This document shows positions 48,029-60,506 of a stretch of 64,000 bases of DNA, one piece after another (position 1 is the stretch's first letter; every line of letters starts with the position of its first letter). Below the pieces are notes generated by a model. That model searched no databases, had not been told where the DNA came from, and was given only the letters and a program-made list of their open reading frames with translations. The DNA comes from Agapanthus africanus. Lineage: Eukaryota > Streptophyta > Magnoliopsida > Asparagales > Amaryllidaceae. The position numbers were made by a program, and so were the translations under genes. The stretch covers positions 827,630,353-827,694,352 of the forward strand of contig CM057338.1 of NCBI GenBank assembly GCA_030015575.1. The letters are read 5' to 3'.

Positions 48029-48502
48029 AATACCCCCAAACTTATCTTTGATCGTCCCGAGCAAACTAGTTTATTCAAGAGAAGGAGAAAAAGAAAGGAG
48101 AAAACTAAGCACACTTTCTTAGGCAAACACGATTGCACTGAGCACGTGCAACAAGCCGTTAAACCTCTAGGTGTCCCTAGTAGGAGGAGTGTTGTCTCCT
48201 GAGGGTTTTCAGCGGATTACACCCTGAAAATCCTGTAATAAAAGAGAGATGGTGAAATATACATATAAAGATAAGAACCATAAAAATGGTGAAAAGAAAA
48301 ATGAACACTGGTTTTGTTATCGCCAAGGCAGCAATAAAAAAATATAGCAAGGGTGCTTCATCACCTAGTGCCTTAGACCAACTGGTTTGGGAGTCATTGC
48401 TAAGCCTTAGGTGGTGCAAGACGAGGAAAATACTATCACCTAATCAGCAAGCACATGAGTAATCGGTCGGTTAGTACCTCAAGAAGTATTAACGGCGCCA
48501 TT
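48029..48502 (-). other. T1 short internal region and primer site
   Basis: Only 474 bp between the two LTRs. It starts with the purine tract side (AAGTTTGGGGGTATT on the minus strand) and a segment shared with 49955-50210, then about 200 bp of other sequence ending in the primer site at 48484-48500 (minus TGGCGCCGTTAATACTT; first ten bases equal the G1 primer site). Everything encoding proteins is gone. Confidence 0.7.
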
Positions 48503-49954
48503 TGATTGATGTGAAAAAGTGTTTGTAGTAACCGCAATCAACAACGGTGTCGCGTGTAGCTAGACCGAGATGAGTACGGGTCGTTCTCAGGGAAACGTTG
48601 AATCTTTTACTCTTACTTTAGATGTGTTGAAATAGAGAGGAGGGATAAAGAATTTTGTGGAAAGGTTTCTAGATCTACGTTAAGCAAGAATGCAAAATAT
48701 ATAGATCTAGATTATTTTAGGGATGTAGTTAATATAATAAGAGGGCTTGTAGGGTTCGTTAGGATTTAGTAGTTATGGATGATTAATAAAAAGTTACCCT
48801 TATTATCCTTTAATAGATTTAAAACTAGAACAACGGTGATGCGTGTAGATTAGGGTTTCTGGAGGGAAAAGGAATCCCACTCTTAACCCTTATCTCGACA
48901 CGGAACTCTGTTCATATCTAGCCTTTACTAAAACAATCATTAATCTAATCTCTATTCGCGGTCGGAACTAACAAAGAATTGTTAGCGCGCCCGATTAGGA
49001 TGTTAATGATTCTTTTGATAAAATTCATAAATTTTATAGGACTTAAAAAGGGTTTAAGGATGTTCATCATCCATTAGCCTATCCTAATCCTACGAACCCT
49101 AACAAGCGGAGAATTACTCATGCATGTTGGGAGAAAAAGAGATGGAGAGAAATTGCATAATCAAACTACGAAGAAATAGAATAAGAAAAAGAAAGGTATC
49201 TTTATTAATCAACAATATTCATTATACTTGAATCCTTAGAAAATGATTACAATTTCTAGTTGCTTATCGATCTTTTCTAAGGAGGTAGACGAACAGTTGA
49301 TGATCAGTTTGGATGCGTGAGCCGTCTTGGACTTCGTGATCTCGTCGACTTGATGATTTTTCCAAGAGGCTCTCGGTCTTTATTTATATTCCCAAAGCCA
49401 GAACTATTGCTTCCAAATATGGAAACTAACTGTAGAGATTCTCGCCAAAATTTTGCAGCTTCAATCTTCTCAAGATTGCCGTGGATCCGCAGCCCAAGGG
49501 GGGTATGGCCGCGGATCTGCGGCCATTCAATCTCAACCCTCGATCATATTTCCGGGGCTTTTTCTTTGTGACATTTGGCGATCCTTGGAACCTTTGTAAC
49601 ATGGAAAGCTTCCCGTGGTTGCTGCCAGACTTGGTCTCCAAGTTTTGCTTTCTTAATTAGGCAAGTTTTCTTTAACAACTTGAATTCTTAGAAAAATTCT
49701 GCACAACAACTTGGAAAAATTCTGCACAACAACTCAAATAATATTTAGTAGACTTTGTCTTCTTAGGATTTGGTTAATGATATTATTTGCATACATTTTC
49801 CTACCAAATTCTAATTATAATGTATCAACACATGGAAAATACTATTTTTACAAATAAACCCTCATATGTATGATATATTATAATAAAGACCTTTTTTAAT
49901 ATGGAAATGGTAGGAAAAATGTAATAACAAATGTGCAGTTTTATCAGCTGAACA
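48503..49954 (-). repeat. T1 LTR-B
   Basis: 1,452 bp, TGATTGATG to CAGCTGAACA on the plus strand. A primer site lies on its left and a purine tract with 3' internal sequence on its right, so both LTR borders face internal sequence: the pattern of a middle LTR in a tandem element. Contains the conserved U5 word AACAACGGTGTCGCG, shared with N2 and (diverged) G1. Confidence 0.82.
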
Positions 49955-50361
49955 AATACCCCCAAACTTATCTTTGATCATCCCGAGCAAACTAGTTTAT
50001 TCAAGAGAAGGAGAAAAAAAAAGGAGAAAACTAAGCACACTTTCGTAGGCAAACACGATTGCACTGAGCACGTGCAACAAGCCGTTAAACCTCTAGGTGT
50101 CCCTAGTAGGAGGAGTGTTGTCTCCTGAGGGTTTTCAGCGGATTACACCCACAAAATCCTATAATAAAAGAGAGATGGTGAAATTTACATATAAAAATAA
50201 GAACCATAAAAGAAAGATTTTGAAAATAAGAGTTTCCAACTACACTAGCTTTTCAGTTGTTATGAGCCCTATCTTAATAGTCATGAAAAGATGTTAGAAA
50301 TCAAATTATCCCTCAATAAAACATCAACTTTATTCTTCATTCCAACCTTTCATCCAAACAT
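49955..50361 (-). other. T1 second 3' internal fragment
   Basis: 49955-50210 repeats 48029-48284; 50211-50361 has no counterpart that I can see. At about 50362 the R9 leader resumes (TTTCGGGGTTCGATCGG, as at 37200). No genes. Confidence 0.65.
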
Positions 50362-50430
50362 TTCGGGGTTCGATCGGACTTTAAATTTTGTCTAGACGAT
50401 GCCAAAAGCTCTAGCTTGGCTCTGATACCA
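50362..50430 (-). other. R9 second leader stub and primer site
   Basis: About 70 bp nearly identical to 37199-37270, including the primer site at 50420-50430 (minus TGGTATCAGAG). It duplicates the R9 leader start, indicating a tandem R9 structure. Confidence 0.82.
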
Positions 50431-50431
50431 C

Positions 50432-52626
50432 TGTAGGGTTACTAGGCATAAGTATGAGGTTCTATAAGGCATCAACCATACCAAAATCAAAATTTTCATG
50501 TGCCGAACAACCCAAGAAAGATCGTAGACTAGAGATTAGGCGAAACAAAGAGCAAGTAAACAACTTTACTTCTAAGAGTTAGGGATTACAACCTTTGTAG
50601 TCTGGTCCTTCACTTCAAATAGCTCCGTGTTGTAGTCCCCTTCGCTGCGATCGTAAACTCCGGACTCTAGAGAGGTTTTATGAAGAAACGAACGTGCTTG
50701 CTTCGATGACTTCGAGGCCGAAAATGATCTACGTCGAGGAGACACTGACTCAAGCTATTCCTTCACTAGGTCATGAACTTTGTGAAGAGAACACACTCTA
50801 CTATATGGCAAGTGGTAGAGGATGAAGAAGTAGGAGGTGGGCTCACTTTAGAATTGATTTTCTCACATTATTTCTTATACCTCCATTGAAGCTAGAAAGC
50901 TTTTCATGGAGCTTCAAGAAGAAGAAGAAGAACTCATGAATAATTCATCCAAATGAATTATTTCACCCATGGTTGAGTTAAATCTATCATGCTTAATTCA
51001 TATAGAGAATTAACTCAAGTCTATGGTTAAGGGTTGGGTTTGATAAATATCTTAAACTAGACAAAAGGGTTTATTTTGTCAAATCTTATCCAAAAGCTTT
51101 TGTGCATGCTTTACCATGACAAAAATCAATCTCTTTTGAATTAGATTAACATAAATAGAAACCCTAGCTTAACCTTAGCATGGTGTTAATCTCATACACC
51201 CATCTTGTATGTATCATCAAACATGACACAATCCATGTACACAAATATACATATCACATATATACACGGGGCACATCATGTGAGAAAAGAAATCATTAGT
51301 GAGCTTAATATTAGTTAATGTAATATAATATATCAAATATATAATTATACATTAAATTGTCAAATCAACTCTTGATTTAATAATCTGGTTATATCACATA
51401 TAACCGACTAATATCAAATGCAGCATCTTATCGAATCAATACTTGATCCGATAACTCGGCTATATCACATATAACCAATCATGTCACACATCGCGAGAAT
51501 ATAATGCGATATCACATACTTGCATTAATCTCGTTCCCGCACATATCACATATGCGCTCCTACTCCGTTTCGTTTGAGCCAGGAAACCTCTGTGTAGGAC
51601 TCTAAAGACTCGTCAATACACCGGCAGTAGGTGATGATCATATCAAACACCCATAAGCCGCAAGCGGTCTGCTAAACGTAACGGCCACCCGGGTATTGAG
51701 AGATCAGAAGATCAACAAGTAAGCTTGTTCATACTCCTGCGAATCCAATCAGTAACACTCCCGTACAATCCGGTCTCTTCGTCTGATATGTCGCATATCT
51801 CGCCTAGGGGTGGTAAACGTCAGACCCCAGTAGCTTGATAAGTCGTGTCGATATGAGGTCCATAACAGTTCAAGAAACTAATGATAACACTTACCAATAA
51901 ATCTCAGCAACCCTGGCCAGGGATTTCCAGTTATAGCCAATCGAACACAGCGCAACATCAACTCCCTATACCGGGAGAGACGAAACCCCTCCTCTCGCTC
52001 ATTGCCTCCATATTATTCGAGACTGTACCCAAAAGCCACCGTTTTGCACGCCCTCTCGGACGTGGTATGATGGAAATCAAAGCACAGTGGGAATCACACA
52101 AGACTCTATGACGATCTCGGGTCTACAGACTAACATGTACCAGTGTCACCAGAGAACTGCCATCTGACGTGAGGTATAATACCATCTGCGAGTTCTCGTC
52201 GAGTCCGTCCAGTGTACCCAGTCTCCACTGAGCACCCGTATACCTTCTCTGATGTCAAACACCAATGGATATGGGATCATCCATCGCCCATCATATGGGT
52301 CAAGAAGCGCATACGCTAGTCTACTATGGTATATCGATGCCCTGTCTCGATACACCTACGACTAGGAACATTTGAATGATGTACTTGGCGACTACACTAT
52401 CCCCACTAGTATGATCTGCATCATAGTCCTGGTAGTCAAGTACCCATCCTAAGGGCTTTATCAACTTGTAACATAGAGACAATCAGAGTACATGTTAAGA
52501 TAAAGAGCAACCAGATAGCATACTATCATGACGAGCAAGAAAGTCCTACCTATATATGTCCAAGCATCCACTACAATATACATCGTATGTACAGTAATGG
52601 CCTGTAGGGCATACATATAACTAACA
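50432..52626 (-). repeat. R9 5' LTR
   Basis: 2,195 bp, partner of 29277-31466. Right flank CTACA (52627-52631) equals the left flank of the 3' LTR (29272-29276) and splits the R8 LTR, proving that both LTRs delimit one insertion. Confidence 0.92.
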
Positions 52627-54823
52627 CTACAAGGCATCAAACATGCCGTATTTAAAATTTTCAAGTGCCAAACAACCTAAGCAAGAATCTTTAGTAGAGA
52701 ATTAGGGTTAGAAACAACAAGTAAACTACTTTACTTCTAAGTGATAGGGATTACAACCTTTGTAGTCCATTCCTTCGCTTCATAAGCTCCGAGTTATGGT
52801 CCCTTCGCTGCGATCATCAAGCTCCCGAACTCTAGAGAGGCTTCATGAGGTGAATAATCCATGATTGCTTGAAGTCTTCACTTTCCAAGATGATCTACCT
52901 TGAGGAGGCACAAACCAAAGCTATCTCTTCACTAATTAAAAACTAGTGAAGCTAACATACTAATCTATATGGCTAGTATAGAAGAGGATGATGAATTAGG
53001 AATTTTTCTCTCTTTAGTTTTCATTTTCTTACTTTATTTCATCACAAATGGAAAGGCTAGCAAGCTTTTTGTGGAGGAAGAAGAAGATGAAGTTGTGATG
53101 AAAGAAATAGGAGCTTAGGTTAATAATGCAACCATGGTGAGTTAGTAAATATCATAGCTAACTCATGTAGAGAATAAACCATAGGCTAGGGTTAAAAAGT
53201 TAGGTTAACAAATATCTAGTAAATATCTAAACAGTGGACTAAGTCAAAGTAAGGAAATATCTCAACATTAATCCATAATTTAGAATTAACTAAAAATAAA
53301 ATGTTAACCCTAATCTAAACCCTAGCACATTTTAATCTCATAAACCCTAGTTGTATTTGTAACCTAGCATGTTACAATTATACATATCTCATATATACAA
53401 TATTGTAACAAAAGAAAATAATACAATTAACATATATCACATATATATCAATGTATCACCAAGTGAGAAAAAGAATCATTTAAGTGAGCTTATATTAGTT
53501 AATGTAATGTAATATATCACATATATAATTAAACATTAAATTATTAAATCAACACTTGATTTAATAATCCGGTTATATTACATATAACCAACTAATATAA
53601 TATGTATCATTTTATCGAATCAACACTTGATCCGATAACCCGGCTATATCACATATACCCGGCCGATATCACATATCTCGAAAATAGAACACGGTATCAC
53701 ATACACGTATTATTCTCGGTCCCGTACATATCACATATGCGCTCCTACTCCGTTACGCCTGAGCCAGGAAACCTCTGTGTAGGACTCTAAAGACTCGTCA
53801 ATACGCCGGCAGTAGATGATGATCATATCAAACACCCACAAGCTGCAAGCGGTCAGCTAAACATAACAGCCACCCAGGTATTGAGCGATCAGAAGATCAA
53901 CAAGCAAGCCTGCTCACACTCCTGTGAATCCAATCAGTAACACTACTGTACAGTCCGGTCTCTTTGTCTGATATGTCGCATATCCAGTCTAGGGGTGGTA
54001 AACGTCAGACCCCAGTAACCGATAAGTCGTGTCGATGTGAGGCTCATAACAGGTCGAGAAACTACTGATAACACTTACCAGTAGATCTCCATATCAGCCC
54101 TGGCCAGGAACTTCTAGTTATAGCCAATCGAACACAGCGCAACATCAACCCCCAATACCGGGATAGACGAAACACCTCCTATCGCTCATTGCCTCCATGT
54201 GATTCGGGACTGTACCTAAAAGCCACCGTTTTGCACATTCTCTTGAACGTGGTAAGGTGGAAATCAAAACACAGTGGGAATCATACAAGACTCTATAAGG
54301 ATCTCGGTTCTACAGACTAACATGTACCAGTGTCACCAGAGAACTGCCATCTGACGTGAGGTATAATACTATCTGGGAGTTCTCGGCGAGTCCATCCAGT
54401 ATACCCAGTCACCACTGAGCACCCGTATACCATCTTTGATGTCAAATACCAATGGATGTGGGATCATCCATCGCTCATCATATGGGTCAAGATACGTATA
54501 CGCTAGTCTACTCTGGATTATCGATGCCCTGTATCGATACACCCTCGACTAGGAATAGTTATATGATGTACTCTTGGACTACCCTGGCCCCACTAGTATG
54601 ATCTTCATTATAGTCCTAGTAGTCACGTACATATCCTAAGGGCTTTATCAACACGTGAGAGCAAGACAGTAAACCAATACAAGTCAACATGTTTCGACAA
54701 AGTGAAACCAGGTAGCATACTATCATATCGAGAAAGAAATTCCTCTCTCTATATATCCAAGCATCCACTATAATATACATCATATGTACAACAATGGCCT
54801 CTAGGGCATATACATAACTAACA
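52627..54823 (-). repeat. R8 3' LTR, main part
   Basis: With the 35-bp tip at 29242-29276 it makes an LTR of about 2,227 bp. Ends ...TACATAACTAACA, then the purine tract complement ATCTCCTACTTG at 54824. Collinear with the R9 LTRs but clearly diverged, so of an older or sister subfamily. Confidence 0.88.
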
Positions 54824-57800
54824 ATCTCCTACTTGTACTAAAGCCGGCTATTGTAGTATCTCATACCCAACATCCTGAAGAGTCTCTCAAATTGTATCTG
54901 GGGTATGGCCTTCGTGAGTGGATCCACAGTGTTGTCCTTCGTGTCAACTCTTCTGACCTCGATCTCGCGGCGATCAACTATCTCCCGGATCAGGTGATAT
55001 CGCCTCAGAATATGCCTGGATCTCTGATGGGACCTGGGTTCCTTGGCCAAAGCCACAACTCCATTATTATCAAAATACTAAGGTATTAGATGCTCAATGG
55101 ATGGAACCACTCCAAGTTCAGTTATGAACTTCTTCATCCAGACAGCCTCTTTGGCAGCATCATTGGCAGTGATGTATTCAGCCTCCATCGTTGAGTCTGC
55201 CACGGTTTCCTATTTGGAACTCTTCCAACAAACCGCCCCTCCATTGAGGGTAAAGACAAATCCCGAGTGTGACTTAGAGTCGTCCTTATCACTTTAGAAG
55301 CTCGAATCGGTAAAGGACTCCACATGGAGTTCTTCGTTACCATACACCAAGAACATCTCTTTAGTCCTTCTCAAGTACTTGAGAATATTCTTCACAGCTG
55401 TCCAGTGACTCTCTCCTGGATCTGCTTGATACCTACTCACTACACTTAGTGAGTATGCTACATCGGGTCTGGTACATAGCATCGCGTACATGATAGAGCC
55501 TACTGCCGAAGCATAGGGTATCCCTTGCATGGTAGCTCTCTCCAAATCAGTCTTAGGAGACATCTCTTTGGAGAGAGTGAGTCCAGAGATCGTGGGTAAA
55601 TTTCCACGCTTGGATTCATCCATACTAAACCTTTTTAGTATGGTGTCAATGTACCTGGATTGGGACAATCCCAGTATCCGTTTAGATCTATCTCTATAGA
55701 TCCTAATCCCCAAAATGCAGGAGGCATCACCTAGATCTTTCATTGAGAATCTTTGTGATAAGAAGAGCTTGACCGAGTGCAGCATAGGAACATCTTTTCC
55801 TATTAAGCGTATGTCATCCACGTACAATACGCGGAAGACAACCTTACTCTCTGCCACCTTCTTGTAAATACAAGATTCATCTACGTTCTTGATGAAGTCA
55901 AACTCTTTGACTACCACATCAAAACAGATGCTCCAACTCCATGATGCCTGCTTTAACCCGTAGATGGATTTAAGCAGCTTGCACACCTTTCCGCTGCTCC
56001 CACTGTCTACGAAGCCCTCTGGCTGAGTCATGTACACGCACTCCTCTAAATCACCATTTAGAAAGGCGGTCTTAACATCCATTTTCCAGATTTCGTAGTC
56101 ATGGTATGCAGCAATGGAAAGTAAGATCCGGATGGACTTAAGCATAGCCACTGGAGAAAAGGTTTCGTCATAATCCATACCTGGTCGTTGACGAAAACCC
56201 TTTGCAACAAGTCTAGCTTTGAAAGTCTCAACTTTTCCATCTATACCAAGTTTCTTCTTAAAGATCCATTTGCTCCTAATGGGTTTTACCCCTTCAGGAG
56301 CAATTTCTAAAGTCCATACTTTGTTGGTGTACATGGATTCCATCTCAAATCACATTGCATCCAGCCATTTCACAGAGTTACCACTCGTGATGGCCTGCTC
56401 GAAGCTAGTCGGGTCATCATCTTCCATGATGCAATCCTCGCTGCCACCATCGATGAGAAAACCGTAGTATCTCTCAGGTGGATGAGGAACCCTACTAGAT
56501 CGACGGAGTGGCTGAAGTTCATTGGCAACTATCGAATCCTCTGGTTCCAATAAATCTTCAGTTGTAGTTTGTGTTGCTGGAACTTCTTCCAGCTCTACCT
56601 CTTCGCCACTAATTTCTTTTGCAAGAAATTACTTTTCTAAAAAGGTGGCATGTTGAGCAACAAACACCTTTTGTTGTTCACCGTGGTAGAATAGATATCC
56701 ATATGAATTGCTTGGATATCCCACAAACTTGCAAAGAACTGATCTTGCCTCGAGCTTGTCCGGATTTTTCTTTTTAACATAGGCCGGACAACCCCATATC
56801 TTAACACTTTTAAGAGATGGTCTCTTCCCATTCTATATCTCATATGGAGTGGTAGACACTGATTTGGTTGGAACTCTATTCAATAGGTATATGGCTGTCT
56901 CAGGCGCATACCCTCAAAAGAAAATAGGCAACTCAGCAGTGCTCATCATAGAGCGCACCATATCTAATAGGGTGCTATTCCTCCGCTCCGATACACCGTT
57001 GTGCTGTGGTGTATAGGGAGGAGTGAGCTGAGAGAGAATCCCATTCTCTTTTAGACAGTCCAGGAACTCATTGCTCAAGTATTCTCCTCCTCGATCAGAT
57101 CGAAGGATCTTAATACCTTTACCCGTTTGGTTCTCGACATCGTGCTTATATTTTTGAATTTCTTAAAAGCTTCAGACTTGTGTTTCAACAGGAATACATG
57201 TCCGTATCTTGAGAGATTGTCAGTGAATGTAATGATGTACGAAGAACCATTCCTGGCATGTGTAGACATGAGACCACATACATCACTATGTATCAGTCCC
57301 AAGAGTTCCGTAACTCTTTCTCCATGTCCACTAAACGGAGTTTTGGTCATTTTGCCTTTGAGACATGACTGGCAAGTGTCATATGATGAAAATTCGAACG
57401 GATTCAAATATCTATCTTTATGTAACTTAGCTAGTCGTGTCGCATTGATATGACCTAGTCTACAATACCACAAGAAGGATTCGTTCATTTTTGAACTCTT
57501 CCTCTTGTGTGTGTTTAGTACATTAAGAATTGTAGTTTGATTTAGAACGTGTATGCCATTATTTAACGAGCCTGATCCAATCAACTTTTGATTCAGGAAG
57601 ATGTTCATACCATTATCCTGTAGTACAAAATTATAACCTTTTTTACTTAATAAAGAAACTGATATAATATTGCATATCATGTTCGGTATGTAATAGCATT
57701 TGTTCAGAATCAATGTATTACCACTTGGTAATACAAGGTGATATTCGCCAACTGCTTTGGCTGCAACATTTGCACCATTCCCTACTTTGACAGAATGATC

Positions 57801-57881
57801 ACCCATTCCCAGTTCTCTACCTCTCTTTAGCCTATGCAACATATTACATATGTGGGATCCCGATCCTGTATCTAATACTCA
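54824..57881 (-). pseudogene. pol: R8 copia pol
   Basis: Minus-strand polyprotein. Frame after the stop at 57879 runs to 57075: protease region, CYYIPNMICNIISVSLLSK, integrase zinc motif HINATRLAKLH with CQSCLKGKM, first catalytic Asp (LIHSDVCG); a frameshift near 57120 puts LRSDRGGEY in another frame. Then integrase C-terminal and linker pieces (56843-56350; PHPPERYYGFL) and an intact RT frame 56343-55294 (KVWTLEIAPEGVKPIRSKWI to YVDD at about 55820, VVSRYQADPGE). RNase H continues in 55343-54838 with a frameshift (ALAKEPRSHQRSRHILRRYH). Damage is light: a handful of frameshifts. Most complete of the gag-less group. Confidence 0.88.
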
Positions 57882-58109
57882 GGACGTAGAGAGAACTGAG
57901 AAACAGTTCTCGATAACAAACACACCCGAAGTAGATGCATCAACATGCTTTTTCTTCGTTTGGGTGGCGTGGGATTCCGGATATTCCCCTATTTCCTGCT
58001 CAGTCTTATAACAGTTATAAGAAAGAACGGAACCAACGTTCCCCTGCTCAGTATAACAAGCGGGTTCAGTCAATACATCCATATTATTATCTTGATTAAG
58101 GCCTAACAT
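57879..58109 (-). CDS. R8 76-codon ORF in place of gag
   Basis: ATG 58107-58109 to TGA at 57879; begins MLGLNQDNNMDVLTEPACY, ends ENCFSVLSTS. Same length as in R1 and R9 with no indels; about 60-70% identical peptides. The stop is TGA here and TAG in R1 and R9, at the codon that is Trp in R4. Confidence 0.5.
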   Translation of the reverse strand: MLGLNQDNNMDVLTEPACYTEQGNVGSVLSYNCYKTEQEIGEYPESHATQTKKKHVDASTSGVFVIENCFSVLSTS

Positions 58110-58552
58110 GGTCACTACCTGGAGAGAGAGAGAAGAAAACACTTTAGCGTATGCTCTTGCAAGATTAGATTGGTTATTATCTTATCTAATCAGGATGGCT
58201 CCCACTGCTTTTATCAAATCTTTCTTCAAACCCTAAAAGGTAAGACTAGCCGAGATTAATTACACTTTACATGTTTGCCAATCTTTCAGCCAGGTCAGTG
58301 TTGGTACTTTCAGGGAGGTTCCCCGTGCTTTCGCACGGACCTAATTAAAATAAACCACGTTTTCCCAGAGGCTTAACCCCGTTAACACGTTTCTAAACAC
58401 CTACTTAATTGGCTAATTGTCATGTGTAAAACTCTTCCAGAAGTAACTCTTACTCGTAGTGGGTATCGGGATCCAACTATTTCATAGAAGGTATGCAATC
58501 TCATTGCAAATTTCAACACTTGAAATTCCCGATAATGTTTTGCCCCTAGCAA

Positions 58553-58760
58553 CTTATGACCTTGGCTAAGGTCAACAAATCATAAGTGCTAGCGAAGTTC
58601 AACCCGTCATTTCCTGATTGAATTAAACCCACCCGCACGACCCTTGGCTAAGGTCAACAAAGTCGTACGACTACTCTAACTCAATCACATCTCATGTTTT
58701 AGCAGATAAACACTAATTAGCTACCGTACACTACGCCTTGGATAAGGTCAACAAACGCAG
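58553..58760 (-). promoter_or_regulatory. R8 triple hairpin array
   Basis: Hairpins 58553-58586 (CTTATGA/TCATAAG), 58637-58666 (ACGAC/GTCGT) and 58731-58760 (CTACG/CGCAG plus strand; on the RNA strand CUGCG/CGUAG with one G-U). Plus-strand loops are GGCT, GGCT, GGAT. Confidence 0.68.
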
Positions 58761-58897
58761 CACGAATAATAACTAGTCTCTATCTGAAATGACGGAGGGC
58801 TGCGACAGGTTTTTCAGAAAACATTTCGCGTAATGAACTTGATATCATTGCAGAAACAAGTGATTTTAAGAAGGAGTGTTTTTGAGGATTTTTCTAG

Positions 58898-59141
58898 TTT
58901 TGCTAAAGAGCTCACTCCCGGTGAAGGGATCTCGACTCTTTCCTTATCGAATAAGGTGCAGGATATTTCACAAATACCGCTATGCAAAGCAAGAACTATA
59001 GAAGAAATCAAAAAACAAAACCGAGTGAGTCATAGCATCTGCTAGTATCGCTAAAGAGGTCACTCCCGGTGAAGGGATCTCGGCTCTTTTCTTATCGAAT
59101 AAGGTACTGGATATTCTACAAGGAATACCGCTATGCAAAGC
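58898..59141 (-). repeat. R8 leader tandem repeat pair
   Basis: Units 58898-58987 and 59047-59141, starts 149 bp apart. Minus-strand reading keeps TLFDKERVEIPSPGV in one and TLFDKKRAEIPSPGVTSLA in the other. Confidence 0.78.
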
Positions 59142-60258
59142 AAAAACTAGAGCTACCTTTTTTATAAATTTGATTCTACAACATCTTTTAGGTTTCTTTT
59201 CTTTCATTAATCTCATTAATGAATCCCATTATTTAAGCTTCCTAAGCATCACAGAAGAAACGAAAATACAACGTACGCTTATGCCATCCGCATTCGCCAC
59301 AGTGTCCCGTTATGCACCGTTAGGTTACTTAACTAACGGCATACCGGGGGGGGACTAGCGCGGGTGCAAAACATAAGCAACGTTTATTATATATCATATA
59401 TATAATAATAAAGCATTCGTCTCACGCATATAATATGATCACATCACATAATATCAGCAGCAGAAGATAACATATGAAATATTGTATATACTAGGAGGTC
59501 CGTATTTTATTTTGAGCCTGTATAAAACACGGATTCCACGGTCGCGATGAATAGCCAAACCCACATCCCTAGACCCCTACGAGAGCTGCAAGAAACCCTA
59601 CCAATTCTAGAGTTAGGAGACCGAGATTCGACTCCTCAAGTTGGTCTCCCACTGGACCCTAGAACCCGGTTACTTGTGCTCCCCTCCGTGGGTCTATCCT
59701 AATGCAAAAAAGTAAATAATATACAATGGTGACATCATCCTCAACCAAGAAGTGCCCCAATAAATGAATATTATATACAAAGAATTTTACATGAATGAAA
59801 ATAAAAACGCTCATCTCACATAAGAACCCCGGCTATTCAAAACACGAGATCCAATATAACATATCACAGCAACACATAATATCACATGTCATCAACGTAA
59901 GTAAATTTGCGTATCCCAATTGTCGTTGACATATAGCACCGAAACCGGCAATACACCACATATTACACTTACGGTCGCAGAAAAGAAAGTGTAAAACTAC
60001 AATATTCGGAATCCATAATCTCTTTAGACATCATAAACCCGACATATCACATATCTCGGATTTCATGCCTAACAATATGAATTCTAAATATTGTATCACA
60101 TTATAGAAAGTTAGACGACGTTAAACAATTCGATCGAATCAACGAATTCCCAAAATTCCCAGAGAGCTCAACTCTTAAGCACTATTAAAAAAATTTCCAG
60201 AAGCATGCTCCAGTACCAATGAACAAACCGTTGAAGTGGCGTCCCTTGCCTCCTTAGT

Positions 60259-60309
60259 GGCGCCGCGGAACCGCCGCCAAAACCATGTTTTGGCCACGGT
60301 TCCGTGGTC
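60259..60309 (-). promoter_or_regulatory. R8 GC palindrome-pair hairpin
   Basis: GCGCCGCGGAACCGCCGCC (60260-60278) then AAAACCATGTTTT, itself complementary, then GGCCACGGTTCCGTGGTC (60292-60309). With the spacer the potential stem exceeds 18 bp with few mismatches, the clearest full hairpin of the set. Confidence 0.7.
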
Positions 60310-60495
60310 ACTAAAGCGAGTTAGGGACTCGTTCTTCAAGAGGGTCCATATAATTACCTTCATGATTTTCTGAATATTTTTAATATGAATAATTTCAACT
60401 TTTGAAAAAAATTCCAGAAAGTGGGAAACTACGGTTATTCGGAGTACGTTCGGACTTTTAATTTCGCCTACGCAATGCCTAATGCTCTAGTTAGG

Positions 60496-60506
60496 CTCTG
60501 ATACCA
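60496..60506 (-). other. R8 primer binding site
   Basis: Minus strand TGGTATCAGAG. The R8 5' LTR should start at 60508, but G1 is inserted one base into it. Confidence 0.87.

Larger units (their letters stand above)
58110..60495 (-). other. R8 untranslated leader
   Basis: About 2.4 kb, non-coding, with the triple hairpin array (58553-58760), tandem repeat pair (58898-59141) and GC hairpin (60259-60309) in the standard order. Confidence 0.76.
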
